From Chlamydiota bacterium (lineage in GTDB: Bacteria > Chlamydiota > Chlamydiia > Chlamydiales > SM23-39), in NCBI GenBank assembly GCA_027451585.1, contig DAIDIZ010000010.1, positions 1 through 43,260 of the forward strand: DNA of 43,260 bases. The letters run 5' to 3'. The stretch's first letter is position 1. Each line of letters opens with the position of its first letter. This document shows, piece by piece, positions 32,931 to 42,240 of the stretch. The position numbers and the translations under genes are program-made. The notes under the pieces are model-generated. The model was not told where the DNA came from, made no database searches, and was given only the letters and a program-made list of their open reading frames with translations.

Positions 32931-35312
32931 TTATGGTGTTTCTTTCTGCTTCATTTTCTTCATCATCCAAGATTGTTGCCACACTCCAAGAAGAGTAGAG
33001 AACATGAAGTAGAGATTTAACCCAGAGGGGAAATTGTAGAAAAGGACAATGAAGAGAACCGACATGAGATTCCCCATCATTTTCTGTTGTTTTTGTGTGT
33101 CAGAAAGTTCTTTTGTGTCTTTCGGAATTTGGGAGGTGAGCTTCTGTTGGAGGAACATCGAAGCTCCCATGAGGATAGGGAGGAGGTGAAGCTCATTTCC
33201 AATGAACCAGAGCGGTTGTCCCCATGTAAAAAGGATATCGGGAGCAGCGAGATCGTCGATCCATCCGGGAATAAAGGGGGCTCCTCGCAAGGGGAAGCTC
33301 GATTTAAGAAGATAAAACATCCCGATCAGGAAGGGCATTTGGAGAAGCATCGGCAAACAACCAGTCAGAGGATTGACTCCCGACTGTTTATAGAGGTTCA
33401 TGATCTCAAATTGCGCTCTTTTGGGGTCTTTTTTGAATTTTTCTTGGATGCTTTTCACTTGAGGCGCCATCTTTTGCATGTTGAGAGTCGATTTGATCGA
33501 CCATGCGTTGAGGGGGTACATCATTGCTTTGAGTGCGACGGTGAGAAGAATGATCGAAAGGGCCCAGGACCTGGTGATGGCGTGGAAAAGGTTCATGAGG
33601 AAAAAGAGAAACTTAGCAAAAGGCTCTGAGATGAATGAAAACCAACCCTGAATGCTTTGGGCTGCGAGGTAGTTGGGGTTGTAGTTCGTGAGGGGGTTTT
33701 CATAAAGAGCATCGAGTTTTTTCAAGAGGTGATCATCAAAGGGGCCGGCGAAAATGCGGAATGTTCCGGTCCTTGCTGGGATAGAGGTGGTGTAGCCGGG
33801 GTAATTGACAGGTGGATAAAGGTTGTAGAAAGAATCGATCAGGGAGAGACGCGTAGGAAGCAGATCCCCGTCAATTTGGGCAGCTTGGTATCCGGCACTC
33901 ACCTTGGTGAGAGGATCGATGATGATTCCTAAAAAGCCGTTGTTATTGCTGATCCAATTCGGGTGTAGGTCGGGTTTGAGGAGGATCTCTTTTTTGGGTA
34001 AATCAATGGTGTCAACATCGAGAGAGACCCCTTTTGTCACTTGGTAACGCAAAAGAGGACTGTAAGATCCTCCGACGAGCTCCACATCAGGGACTCCTGA
34101 GGAGAGCCAGAGGTGGTTGAGATCCCCTTCAATTTGGAGATCGAGCATTAAGCAATAGGGGCCATTTTTTTCCTGGGGGATCGAAAATGTTTTGATGATT
34201 TTTCTTTGCGGCGTTCTCGCCTCAAATTGAATCAGGTTGGGTTCAAAGCGTGTGACTCGATATTGGAGTTCTGCAAGAGAAGGATCGTCTCCGGTGATAT
34301 TGAGTGCATAATAAGCAGGAGGAACTGTTGTCTTTTGCTCTCCATTTTGTGTGAACGTAGCTCTTCTAAGGAGGGGGTAGTAGCCTCCTAGAGTTCCTTC
34401 TTCGTGATGCTGTTTTGTTCCGTCTGCCATTGAGTAGTAGGATTGGATGGGGAAATGGCTGTTGCGAGGAGATTGTTTGAGGATTTCTCTATCGAAGTCG
34501 ATCTCCTTGATGAGGCTCAAGGGATTTTCTTTGCTTTTCAAAGGGAGATTGATTTCAGCAAGAGCGCCTCCTCGAGTGGAGAAGACAAGCTGTTGGTATT
34601 CGTTTTCAAGGACGTAGAATTCTTCTCCTTTTTGAAGAGATGAAGAGGAAATGGATTGCGATTGCTGGACGACAGTGCCGAGGAGTTTGAATTCGTTCAA
34701 CGATTTGATTTTTTTAGCTTCTGGGTCGTAGACCCCAACAGGAAGAAATCCGTTTCCATCTTGGATGAGTGCGATCGCTTTTTCTTCCAGATAGTGAAAG
34801 GGAAGTGAAAACTCTTTTCCCCTTTGCTCTCCAAAAACAACACGAGGAGTCTCTCCTAGAGTGATCAGTTGGAGATCTGTGGGACAATCCATTGGAATGG
34901 GAGGAAGTGTTGCGATCAGATTTTCCTGTTTACGATAGAGAATCGGCTCTTGAGGATTGCCTGAAGCGGCGAGATGGACTGGAATGATCCCTTCAGAAGA
35001 GGAAAGGTAAGCCGTCGGTGGAAGGGGTTCTTTTTTTTCGAGAGTGAGAAAGAAGGAGCCAAAGGCAATCCCATCGGCGATTTTGTTTTCCCCTTTTGCA
35101 TCGGAATAAAGAGATCTCATGGGGAGATTTTCTAGAGAAGCGGTTCTCTCTTGGATATTTCTTTCATGGGTTTCTTTTCTCTGGATTTGCTCTTGTTCTA
35201 GCTTGTTTTGAGAGAGTTTCGCAGCTTCTTGATTCTGTGTATTGAACCACGATTGAATTCCGAAAAAAGCAAGGCTGACTGCAAAAATAAAGAAAAGAGA
35301 GCGCTTATCCAT
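32931..35312 (-). CDS. yidC: Membrane protein insertase YidC
   Basis: Inner-membrane insertase and chaperone acting with or without Sec. The 793-aa protein starts MDKRSLFFIFAVSLAFFGIQ (TM1), followed by a large periplasmic domain to about residue 550, and then the conserved five-helix core (WALSIILLTVALKAMMYPLN, GVNPLTGCLPMLLQMPFLIG, FIVLFYNFPSGLNLYFMFST). It is longer than E. coli YidC (548 aa), mainly in the periplasmic part, as expected for chlamydial members. The C-terminus is basic (KKMKQKETP). dnaA follows 6 nt downstream; the yidC-dnaA order matches CT251-CT250. Confidence 0.95.
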   Translation of the reverse strand: MDKRSLFFIFAVSLAFFGIQSWFNTQNQEAAKLSQNKLEQEQIQRKETHERNIQERTASLENLPMRSLYSDAKGENKIADGIAFGSFFLTLEKKEPLPPTAYLSSSEGIIPVHLAASGNPQEPILYRKQENLIATLPPIPMDCPTDLQLITLGETPRVVFGEQRGKEFSLPFHYLEEKAIALIQDGNGFLPVGVYDPEAKKIKSLNEFKLLGTVVQQSQSISSSSLQKGEEFYVLENEYQQLVFSTRGGALAEINLPLKSKENPLSLIKEIDFDREILKQSPRNSHFPIQSYYSMADGTKQHHEEGTLGGYYPLLRRATFTQNGEQKTTVPPAYYALNITGDDPSLAELQYRVTRFEPNLIQFEARTPQRKIIKTFSIPQEKNGPYCLMLDLQIEGDLNHLWLSSGVPDVELVGGSYSPLLRYQVTKGVSLDVDTIDLPKKEILLKPDLHPNWISNNNGFLGIIIDPLTKVSAGYQAAQIDGDLLPTRLSLIDSFYNLYPPVNYPGYTTSIPARTGTFRIFAGPFDDHLLKKLDALYENPLTNYNPNYLAAQSIQGWFSFISEPFAKFLFFLMNLFHAITRSWALSIILLTVALKAMMYPLNAWSIKSTLNMQKMAPQVKSIQEKFKKDPKRAQFEIMNLYKQSGVNPLTGCLPMLLQMPFLIGMFYLLKSSFPLRGAPFIPGWIDDLAAPDILFTWGQPLWFIGNELHLLPILMGASMFLQQKLTSQIPKDTKELSDTQKQQKMMGNLMSVLFIVLFYNFPSGLNLYFMFSTLLGVWQQSWMMKKMKQKETP

Positions 35313-35380
35313 GATACATCCCAGTTAAACAGAGGGTCTCCGCCATTGTATGGAACCCAGATCGTTTTCGTATACAAAAA

Positions 35381-37450
35381 TTATTGCTCTCGGGTTTGGA
35401 GCTTGGTTTCGAGGGCGTTTAAGAATTGCGCAAAGGTTTCGGTGATGCGTAAGTTTTCGAGCCATTCATCTTCGAGCATCTCGTCGAGCGGAGGGAGAGT
35501 TTTGGAAGAGAGGGCCTTGTGGATGAAGTTCATGGCTTCATCCGTTCTATCGAGAAGGGAGTAGAGACAGGCGAGCGAATAGTGGGCGGCAGGAGAACCG
35601 AGTTTTCCTGCTTTAACAACTTTCTGTTCGGCGTCGGTGTAGAGTGCGTGGGAAAGTGTTGGGTCCATCGTGTGGGTGGCCAGATGCATGAGGCAGAGGC
35701 CCCAATCGAGCCACACTTGTTCATTTTCTTCATCTTGTCGCACGGCGAGTCGGAAAAAATGGATCGCACGTTTATAGAAATCGGTTTCTCCTGTTTGATG
35801 GCCGAGGAGGGTATTGCACTGGGCCATTCGGTAGTGCATGCCGGGAAAGTCGGGATCGATGAGAAGGACGTGGGAAAAGACGTCGAGGGCTCGGAAGAGA
35901 TGAGTCTCTTCAAGGCTAAATTCAGAGAGCCATTCCAAACACTTCCCGTACTCAACAAGCCACTCTGGGTTATGAATGACGACTTCTTTATGCGATTGGA
36001 GCAGGGTCTCGAGATGGAAGATCGCTTTTTGTAGCGAAGGGAGATCTTGCGTGAGTTCGCTAAACTGGAGGAGAGTGATCGCAGCATCAAAGATAAGCGA
36101 GGGGCAAGATGGCTTAAGGTCGATGGCGCGGGAGAAAAATCGATTGGCTCTTTCTAATAGGTCTTCGTGGAGGGTGATGTCGGCGTAGAGTTTGTGCACA
36201 AGGGCGAGGGTGTGCCAGTGTTCGGCTGATGTCCGGTCAATCGAAAGTCCATATTGGAGTTTTTCGATAGCCATCTCGAAGTAATCGCCGTCTTCATAAT
36301 ATTTGCCAAAACAAAGGAGATTGACTCCGTAGGCGTGCCAAAGATCGGGGTCGTCGACATACTCTTCGCTAGCTTTTTGGATTTTTTGTTCTGCTTCGAT
36401 GAGAAGGTCGAGTCTTCCTGTTATATCCCCAAGCCAAGAGAGCGATTCGACCCACTGGGCGATGATGAGCGGATTTTTGGCGTCAAGTGTATAGGCCCTT
36501 GCACAGTTCTCAACGCTTTGCCGAAGCTGTCTTATATCGCGATTCACTCTTCCTGATTCAGCAAGGATCTGGGCCCAGCTGAGCCAGGTATCGCTGTTTC
36601 TTGTGGAAATTTTAACCGCCTGTGTAAAGGCATGGGAAGCTTTGGTGATGTATTTTTCATCAACGGTATTCAGGTAGAGCTGCGAGTAGACTTCTGCTAA
36701 AGTTTCCCATCCGTCAAAATAATGGGGAGAGAGGTCGAGTGCTTGGATCAAGTATTGAACCGCTTCAAAATAAAGGCGGGAGTCATTGATGAGAAGCCCC
36801 ATCTCGAGGTGAGCTTTTCCACAATTTTGGAGGAATTCAGGAGAGGGGTGGCTTTGGAGTTTTCTCGATGTTTGGAACGCCTCAATTGCAAGCTTTACGT
36901 CAAGAGCTTCCCCTGAATGGGCCGCAAGTTCGGTCCATACGATTCCGTAGTCCCAGTACAGCTCAGCTAAAACATCGGAGGACCTCCCTTCGGACAGGGA
37001 AATCGCTTTTTCATATTTTTCCTTTGCTTCGACGTGGAAATGGTGTTCGCAGTAGCACTTTCCAAGTTGGAGCAGCGTGTTGCCCCAGGCGATGTAGGCA
37101 TCGCAAAAGGTGGGATCGAGTTGCGTTGCCCATTTAAAATGTTTACTTGCCAGGAGAAGCGCTTTTTCTTTTCCTTCCTCAGAACCGTATTCAAAAAAGG
37201 CCAGTCCTTGCCGGTACCAGATCTCTGGATTGCCTTCAGCGAGCTGCGAGGCTGTTTCAAAGAGGGGAAGGGCTCCCAGATTTCCTTGCAACAGCGCTAA
37301 CTCCCCTTTAGCCAGATACTTGAAGGCCAAATCTTTCTTTTGACTTTCATTCAGAAAATCCCAGCCATGAGAATCCCTACCTTCCGAAAAATATCTCTTC
37401 GGGAAGAAGCGCGAAAAAATTTTTCTAATAGGGTTTGAGCGTACGGTCAT
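35381..37450 (-). CDS. Large TPR-repeat protein, unnamed
   Basis: The 689-aa protein is almost entirely tetratricopeptide-like repeats of about 34-45 residues from residue 40 on. Examples are IWYRQGLAFFEYG, AYIAWGNTLLQLGK, GWETLAEVYSQLY, TWLSWAQILAESG, HWHTLALVHKLYA and MHYRMAQCNTLLG. No signal peptide or membrane segment is seen, so it is probably cytoplasmic. The N-terminus is basic (RSNPIRKIFSRFFPKR). TPR proteins are scaffolds, and some chlamydial ones are linked to type III secretion, but no partner can be named. The ATG at 37450 (MTVRSNPIRK) has a GGA just upstream; the ATG at 37465 is an alternative that adds five residues. yidC lies 68 nt downstream. Confidence 0.8.
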   Translation of the reverse strand: MTVRSNPIRKIFSRFFPKRYFSEGRDSHGWDFLNESQKKDLAFKYLAKGELALLQGNLGALPLFETASQLAEGNPEIWYRQGLAFFEYGSEEGKEKALLLASKHFKWATQLDPTFCDAYIAWGNTLLQLGKCYCEHHFHVEAKEKYEKAISLSEGRSSDVLAELYWDYGIVWTELAAHSGEALDVKLAIEAFQTSRKLQSHPSPEFLQNCGKAHLEMGLLINDSRLYFEAVQYLIQALDLSPHYFDGWETLAEVYSQLYLNTVDEKYITKASHAFTQAVKISTRNSDTWLSWAQILAESGRVNRDIRQLRQSVENCARAYTLDAKNPLIIAQWVESLSWLGDITGRLDLLIEAEQKIQKASEEYVDDPDLWHAYGVNLLCFGKYYEDGDYFEMAIEKLQYGLSIDRTSAEHWHTLALVHKLYADITLHEDLLERANRFFSRAIDLKPSCPSLIFDAAITLLQFSELTQDLPSLQKAIFHLETLLQSHKEVVIHNPEWLVEYGKCLEWLSEFSLEETHLFRALDVFSHVLLIDPDFPGMHYRMAQCNTLLGHQTGETDFYKRAIHFFRLAVRQDEENEQVWLDWGLCLMHLATHTMDPTLSHALYTDAEQKVVKAGKLGSPAAHYSLACLYSLLDRTDEAMNFIHKALSSKTLPPLDEMLEDEWLENLRITETFAQFLNALETKLQTREQ

Positions 37451-37481
37451 TTTTCCAAAGTTCATAAAGGATAAGGAGCGG

Positions 37482-37487
37482 ATTATA
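37482..37487 (-). promoter_or_regulatory. Perfect -10 TATAAT upstream of the TPR gene
   Basis: TATAAT on the minus strand lies 16 nt before the ATG at 37465 and 31 nt before that at 37450. The -35 about 17-18 nt upstream is weak (TAGGAA) and flanked by a long A run. The distance favours translation from 37450. Confidence 0.55.
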
Positions 37488-37534
37488 AATAAGGGTCTTT
37501 TTTTTTCCTATATCTGTATTTAAGTACCTGGTTA

Positions 37535-38809
37535 TTAGGTGGTTGCGTCGATTATTTTCCTTCTGTCGATTTTTAGCCCCTGTTTGGGGATTTCATCGAC
37601 GAAGTGGATTTGAGTGGGAATTTTGTACTTGGGTAGGTAGTTGGAAAGGAATGCGCGAATCGTTGTTTCTGAGAGTGAATTTTCGGTTGTTTTGACCCAT
37701 GCCATTGGGCGCATGCCGAATTCGGGATCTTTTTTAGGAATCACGACAGCTTCAAGAATGGAGGGGATTTGGAGAAGATACGATTCGATTTCTTCGGGCT
37801 GGATGTTTTCGCCGCCTGAAATGAATTGCCAATCTTTTCTCCCGACAATTGCGAAGCCTTCTTGAGGATCAAATGCGCCGATGTCGTTTGTGGCAAACCA
37901 TCCACTTTCAAGAGGGGTATAAAGGGTTTCGTTTTCGAAGTAGCCTTGGAAAAGGGTTTCTCCTTTCACGAAAATTTCTCCGTCCGATTGAAGGCGCAAT
38001 TCTCTTTTGGGAAGGGGAAGGCCTAGGTAGTATTTCCCATCGATTTTTTGGGGCGATTCTTTGAGGAGGACCGACGAGCCCATTTCAGTGAGGCCATAGG
38101 TGGCGTAAATGGGAAGATGATCTGGGATTGCACGGATGGGGGCGCCGCCGAGGAGGATTGCTTTGAGGTTTTTGTAAACGGGATTGGCGCGGTAGAGCTG
38201 CGTGGGGACGTAGGAGAGATGGGTGATTGCCGGATCTCTTTCGTCGAGCGACAGGGAGGCTTTGGCGAGGAGACAGCGCAAGACGATCCCGATTCCTCCG
38301 ACGTGATAGAGGGGAAGTGAGAGGAGCCACCGATCTGAGGGTGTTAGAGGAAGCGAAAAGGAGGCGTTTACCAGAAGATTTTGAAAAGGCAGGACGGCGA
38401 TTTTTGGCTGGCCGGTAGATCCCGAAGTGAAGAGGAAAATGGACCTAAAAAAAGGTTTTTTTTTAGATCTTTGTTGAGCCTTGAAGGGGAAAGAGTCGAT
38501 GAAGAGTTGGGGTTGGAGCCGTTCGAGGGCTGTTTGAATTTGTGCCGCGGGGAGTCTAAGCGACAAGGGGCAAGGGGATGCTCCGAGCCGCAATATGGCA
38601 AAGAAAAGGGCGATCCATTCAGGGCAAGGAGGATGGAGAATAGCCACGCGATCGCCATCTGTGATCTGACAGTGGTGGAGCTTTTCTACCATGCTCTCTG
38701 TGAGATAATCTAGTTCTTGAAACGAGAAGGTTCGTTCTTTGGATTGGAGAGCTGGGGCATGAGGCGTTGCAAGAGCTGCCTCTTTTAGGGGACAGAGGCA
38801 ATGAGACAT
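37535..38809 (-). CDS. menE: o-Succinylbenzoate-CoA ligase
   Basis: The 424-aa AMP-binding enzyme activates OSB to OSB-CoA in menaquinone synthesis. The ANL-superfamily motifs are LFTSGSTGQPKIAV (P-loop-like), LPLYHVGGIGIV, IYATYGLTEMGSSV, GWFATNDIGAFD and GRKDWQFISGGENIQPEEIE. The C-terminal catalytic lysine lies in IPKQGLKIDRRKI. The start (MSHCLCPLKEAAL) overlaps menC by 25 nt, so the two are coupled. Assignment to MenE rather than another acyl-CoA ligase rests on size and the men neighbours. Confidence 0.92.
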   Translation of the reverse strand: MSHCLCPLKEAALATPHAPALQSKERTFSFQELDYLTESMVEKLHHCQITDGDRVAILHPPCPEWIALFFAILRLGASPCPLSLRLPAAQIQTALERLQPQLFIDSFPFKAQQRSKKKPFFRSIFLFTSGSTGQPKIAVLPFQNLLVNASFSLPLTPSDRWLLSLPLYHVGGIGIVLRCLLAKASLSLDERDPAITHLSYVPTQLYRANPVYKNLKAILLGGAPIRAIPDHLPIYATYGLTEMGSSVLLKESPQKIDGKYYLGLPLPKRELRLQSDGEIFVKGETLFQGYFENETLYTPLESGWFATNDIGAFDPQEGFAIVGRKDWQFISGGENIQPEEIESYLLQIPSILEAVVIPKKDPEFGMRPMAWVKTTENSLSETTIRAFLSNYLPKYKIPTQIHFVDEIPKQGLKIDRRKIIDATT

Positions 38810-39639
38810 ACAGCTGATTTCCTTAAAGGATTTTGGGATCCTGCCCAGGTGAGATGTCCTCCTTGAACTTCAAGAGGCGGATCGAGGAGATCATCGCAGA
38901 AGGTGTCGAATCCATGGGCAAGGTTTTCACAAGCGTGTTTCGCCATTTGGAGGATCCCCAAGCTACTCTCATAGGAAGAAGAGAGGACAACCGGGATGGG
39001 GAGCTTAGGGATGTGGCCCATGAGGGTGGGTTTGACGATCGCCACTTTTGCAACTTGGCAGGCAATCGATGGGTTTTCTCGGAGCGACTCATCGACGCCG
39101 ATGGGAAAGTGGGTCGTTTCAGAAAAAGAGAGAAGCTCTTGTATCGAGGAAACGGGTTCTTCGAGGTAGTCAAAATCAAGAGGAGAAAAGTGGCTGGCAA
39201 AAAAGAGCGCTTGATCGAGCGTCCATTTTCGATTGATGTCGAGTCGAAGTCGGTATTTTCCGAGGAAAGGTTGAATGAGAGCAATCGCCTCTTGGGGAGA
39301 AAGGTGGCCAATTTTGAGCTTGAGAGTGGAGCATCCTTCTCTCGGGCGATGAAGCGCGGAGAGGCGCACTTTCCTACGTGTCGGATCAAATGGTTTTTGG
39401 GCAAAAAAAAGGGCACATTGAACGGAGGGGAGTGTGGGCTTTGTTTGATCAAAGAGAAAGCGGAGAATCTCTTCTTTAGCCTCTTCGTAGGTTTCGTGAC
39501 TCCAAGCGGGGAGCGGAGCGATTTCACCGAAGCCCCCATTCCATTCAAAAATGAGTCCTTGCCGGTGGTCAAACTGGTACTGATAAAGGTGTTTTGTCAT
39601 GTAGGCGAAAGCAAGTAAGATGTGATTGTTGTGACACAC
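38785..39639 (-). CDS. menC: o-Succinylbenzoate synthase
   Basis: Enolase-superfamily enzyme dehydrating SHCHC to OSB. The motifs are in order: KLKIGHLSPQEAIA (catalytic Lys), LDINRKWT, FDYLEEPVSS, IGVDESLRE (the three acidic metal ligands) and VAIVKPTLMGH (second catalytic Lys). The 284-aa reading starts at a GTG (39639) just 3 nt after AGGAGG; the first methionine is at 39600 (MTKHLYQYQF), which fits family length but has no ribosome site. The AGGAGG lies in a perfect hairpin (39641-39657). menE follows with overlap. Confidence 0.9.
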   Translation of the reverse strand: MCHNNHILLAFAYMTKHLYQYQFDHRQGLIFEWNGGFGEIAPLPAWSHETYEEAKEEILRFLFDQTKPTLPSVQCALFFAQKPFDPTRRKVRLSALHRPREGCSTLKLKIGHLSPQEAIALIQPFLGKYRLRLDINRKWTLDQALFFASHFSPLDFDYLEEPVSSIQELLSFSETTHFPIGVDESLRENPSIACQVAKVAIVKPTLMGHIPKLPIPVVLSSSYESSLGILQMAKHACENLAHGFDTFCDDLLDPPLEVQGGHLTWAGSQNPLRKSAVCLIASVP

Positions 39640-39640
39640 G

Positions 39641-39657
39641 AGCCTCCTTTGGAGGCT
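39641..39657 (-). promoter_or_regulatory. Hairpin enclosing the menC ribosome-binding site
   Basis: AGCCTCC-AAA-GGAGGCT is a perfect 7-bp inverted repeat. Its right arm on the minus strand contains the AGGAGG that would serve the menC GTG at 39639. No T run follows, so it does not look like an intrinsic terminator. It could limit menC translation unless the stem is melted. Inference only. Confidence 0.5.
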
Positions 39658-39670
39658 TAGGAAGGAAGTT

Positions 39671-39892
39671 TTAGCAACCCGGGGTTATAAGTTTAGATTT
39701 TGCGGTTTTTGGTCTTGACACTTCAGACCACCTCAATCCCGTAAATCCGCCGATTTCTACAAGATCATCTATTTGGAAAGGTTTATAGATATTCAGTAAA
39801 AGACCAGATGAAAAATCCTTCACGGTGTTCGAGAAGGTAGTGATGCCGAAAAAAATGGGCTTAAACATAGGATGACCACCTCTTCCTTGCAC
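39671..39892 (-). pseudogene. MscS mechanosensitive channel fragment
   Basis: The 73-codon frame contains FFGITTFSNTVKDFSSGLLL followed by NIYKPFQIDDLVEIGGFTG, which matches the MscS pore-helix to beta-domain junction (compare the general pattern FSNF-SGLLI--KPF-VGD-IE--G--G). Both sides are lost: a stop lies just upstream and the sequence after GFTG is no longer MscS-like. Roughly 40 residues of a channel usually over 250 aa remain. It lies between menA and menC on the same strand, so something was inserted and eroded here. Confidence 0.75.
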
Positions 39893-39948
39893 CTAAGATA
39901 GCTCAAGAACGGTTTGTGGGACAGAGTTTTCTAGAAAAACTTCCAAGA

Positions 39949-40848
39949 TCAAGCGAAGGCAAATAGGAGGGTATAGAAAAAAAAGAAGAGAGAGGTGCCT
40001 GGCAGGAGGGGGATGAAATCGGCCCCTGTCTGAGCCTGAAACGCCTTTTTAATGAGTGAAATGGAGAGGGGAAAGAGACAGAACACGCTCAAAAGGGAGA
40101 GGTTGCCGTGGCCTTCGAAGAGCAGCGCGAGGGGAATCAAGGTAGGAATGGTGAGACAAAGGGCGTATTCGAGCTTTCCAAAGAGTGATCCAAACCGGAC
40201 GATGAGTGTTTTTTTATTGGCTTCTCGGTCGGTCTTTTCATCACGGAGGTTATTGGCGACAAGAAGGGCGCAGGAGAGAAGTCCAGGACCTAAGCTTGCG
40301 AGGAATACAGGGAAGGAGAGGTTATGGGTTTGGAGAAAGTAGGTGCCAAGGGTAGCAATAGGTCCGAAAAAGAGCAGAACGAGGAGATCTCCGAATCCCA
40401 TGTAGCCGAGCGGTTTTTTCCCTCCTGTATAGAGGATGCCAAAGAGAATGCAAAGAGCTGTGAGAAAAAGGCTCCAAATTCCCGCTTGAATCATAAGGGG
40501 AATAGCGGAGAGAAAGGCAAGCGAGAATGTGAGGGTTGTTGCCTGTTTCATCTGTGTGGGAGAAATCCATCCTCGTTGGACGGCTCTTTGTGGTCCTTGG
40601 CGAGCGGGGGTGTCTGCCCCTTTCATGAAATCAAAGTAGTCATTTGCAAAATTGGTTCCGATTTGGATCAGGAGAGCGAAGAGGAGAGTGAGGGAAAAGA
40701 GGGGGTAAGAGAGGTGGCCCCATCCAGCAAGAGATGCTCCGAGAATGACAGGACTGATCGAAGCGATCCATGTTTTAGGACGTGTAGCAAGGAGCCATTT
40801 TTCAAGGGCGTTTGGGGAACTTTTTAAAGTTGGGTTTTCGCTTTTCAT
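39949..40848 (-). CDS. menA: 1,4-Dihydroxy-2-naphthoate polyprenyltransferase
   Basis: UbiA-superfamily inner-membrane enzyme attaching the isoprenoid tail to DHNA. The 299-aa protein has about eight or nine hydrophobic segments. The Asp-rich prenyl-diphosphate motif is [20 protein letters not shown], followed by [11 protein letters not shown]; the second is [35 protein letters not shown] near the N-terminus is typical of MenA. The start overlaps menB by 47 nt. The gap after it holds only the MscS fragment. Confidence 0.94.
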   Translation of the reverse strand: MKSENPTLKSSPNALEKWLLATRPKTWIASISPVILGASLAGWGHLSYPLFSLTLLFALLIQIGTNFANDYFDFMKGADTPARQGPQRAVQRGWISPTQMKQATTLTFSLAFLSAIPLMIQAGIWSLFLTALCILFGILYTGGKKPLGYMGFGDLLVLLFFGPIATLGTYFLQTHNLSFPVFLASLGPGLLSCALLVANNLRDEKTDREANKKTLIVRFGSLFGKLEYALCLTIPTLIPLALLFEGHGNLSLLSVFCLFPLSISLIKKAFQAQTGADFIPLLPGTSLFFFFYTLLFAFA

Positions 40849-41620
40849 TGAATGCGTTTTTTCCTTCTTGTCCTTCTTCGGTCATGTAATAGAGCATTGT
40901 TGCGTTACCGGCGAGCTCTTGAAGCCCTGTTTGCCCGTCGCAATCGGCGTTTAAAGCCGCTTTTAGACACCTGATCGCAATGGGAGAGAGTTCGAGAATT
41001 TCTTTTGCCCACTGCACTGTTGTCTCTTCGAGTTTTTCGTACGGGACGACACAGTTGACAAGTCCCATTTGAAGTGCTTCTATCGCGTTGTATTTGCGGC
41101 AAAGAAACCAGATTTCGCGCGCTTTTTTTTGTCCGACAATGCGGGAGAGAAAGCTGGCTCCGTAACCGCCGTCAAATGAGCCGACTCTTGGTCCTGTTTG
41201 TCCAAAGATGGCGTTTTCAGCGGCGATGCTCAAGTCACACACAACGTGCAGCACATGGCCGCCGCCGATGGCGTAACCAGCAATCATGGCGATCACTGGT
41301 TTCGGGCAGGTGCGGACTTGTCTTTGAAAATCGAGGACATTGAGTCGGTGCGTTCCTTTGAGATCGGAGTAGCCAGCCTCTCCTCGTATTTTTTGATCGC
41401 CACCCGAACAGAAAGCCTCTTTCCCTTTTCCTGTCAGGATGATCACGCCAATTTCGGGGTCGTTGCGGGCGTCGCCTAGTGCATGAGCCATTTCATCAAC
41501 GGTGAGGGGACGAAAAGCATTGCGTACTTCGGGGCGGTTGATGGTGATTTTAGCGATCCCTTCTGCTTTGGCATATTCGATATCGGTGTAGTTTCCAGAA
41601 GGGATCCAGGATTGAGTCAT
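40802..41620 (-). CDS. menB: 1,4-Dihydroxy-2-naphthoyl-CoA synthase
   Basis: Crotonase-fold enzyme cyclising OSB-CoA to DHNA-CoA. The 272-aa protein has [37 protein letters not shown] (oxyanion hole) and [20 protein letters not shown], the conserved MenB signature, plus the C-terminal [20 protein letters not shown] that is nearly universal in MenB. Very secure. It overlaps menH by 4 nt and menA by 47 nt. Confidence 0.97.
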   Translation of the reverse strand: MTQSWIPSGNYTDIEYAKAEGIAKITINRPEVRNAFRPLTVDEMAHALGDARNDPEIGVIILTGKGKEAFCSGGDQKIRGEAGYSDLKGTHRLNVLDFQRQVRTCPKPVIAMIAGYAIGGGHVLHVVCDLSIAAENAIFGQTGPRVGSFDGGYGASFLSRIVGQKKAREIWFLCRKYNAIEALQMGLVNCVVPYEKLEETTVQWAKEILELSPIAIRCLKAALNADCDGQTGLQELAGNATMLYYMTEEGQEGKNAFNEKRKPNFKKFPKRP

Positions 41621-42240
41621 GAGGAAAACCTACGATTGAGAAGTTTGGCGATTTTTTCAGGTTGTTCCAGATGGACACAGTGCCCAGCGTTGGGAATAAC
41701 AATTGCTTGTGGATAGAGCTCTCGGTATTTTTTGTCTTTTTCTCCGACCACAAAGAGGGCGTTTTTTGGAGAAAAGAGAGGCTGTTTACTCAGACTGTAG
41801 TGGAGGAGTGATTGAGCAAGAGCTTGAGGGTTATGCTTACGACGCATGGTTAAATCTGGTATAAATCCTGCAAAGATGGGTTGAGCGTACCACTTTTTAA
41901 GAAAGTCGTCAAAAGAAGAGACGATCTCGTTTGCCCAAGAAAGATCGGTTTGCCATCTCTCCTCTTTTCCCTTTTGAAGGCCTGTGTGAGTGGAAAGAAG
42001 AGTGAGCGAGTTTACTCTTTCGGGGAATTTCTCCGCGTAGTACAGAGCGATCCTCCCTCCCATCGAGTAGCCAATCAGATCCATCTTCTCGAGAGGGGGG
42101 AAAAGGGAGGCAAAATCGTCTGTGAAAGGGGTTGTGCCATGGCCGGGGAGTTCGATACAGTGACAATCGAAAGAGGGAAGATAAGAACAAACCTTTTCCC
42201 AGTCGCGAGCAGAGCCCAAAAATCCATGGAGAAAGATCAT
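41617..42240 (-). CDS. menH: SHCHC synthase (alpha/beta hydrolase)
   Basis: The 207-aa alpha/beta-hydrolase starts [20 protein letters not shown], has the nucleophile elbow [10 protein letters not shown] with the catalytic Ser, and the histidine in [16 protein letters not shown]. MenH eliminates pyruvate from SEPHCHC. It is shorter than E. coli MenH (252 aa), mainly in the cap region. Assignment as MenH rests largely on its place directly before menB (4-nt overlap). Its start overlaps the upstream transferase gene by 4 nt. Confidence 0.88.
   Translation of the reverse strand: MIFLHGFLGSARDWEKVCSYLPSFDCHCIELPGHGTTPFTDDFASLFPPLEKMDLIGYSMGGRIALYYAEKFPERVNSLTLLSTHTGLQKGKEERWQTDLSWANEIVSSFDDFLKKWYAQPIFAGFIPDLTMRRKHNPQALAQSLLHYSLSKQPLFSPKNALFVVGEKDKKYRELYPQAIVIPNAGHCVHLEQPEKIAKLLNRRFSS

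Noticed and set aside
38833..39618. 261-aa plus-strand open frame
   Set aside because: It is the antisense of menC, whose catalytic residues are all recognisable on the minus strand; the plus frame is low in recognisable motifs.
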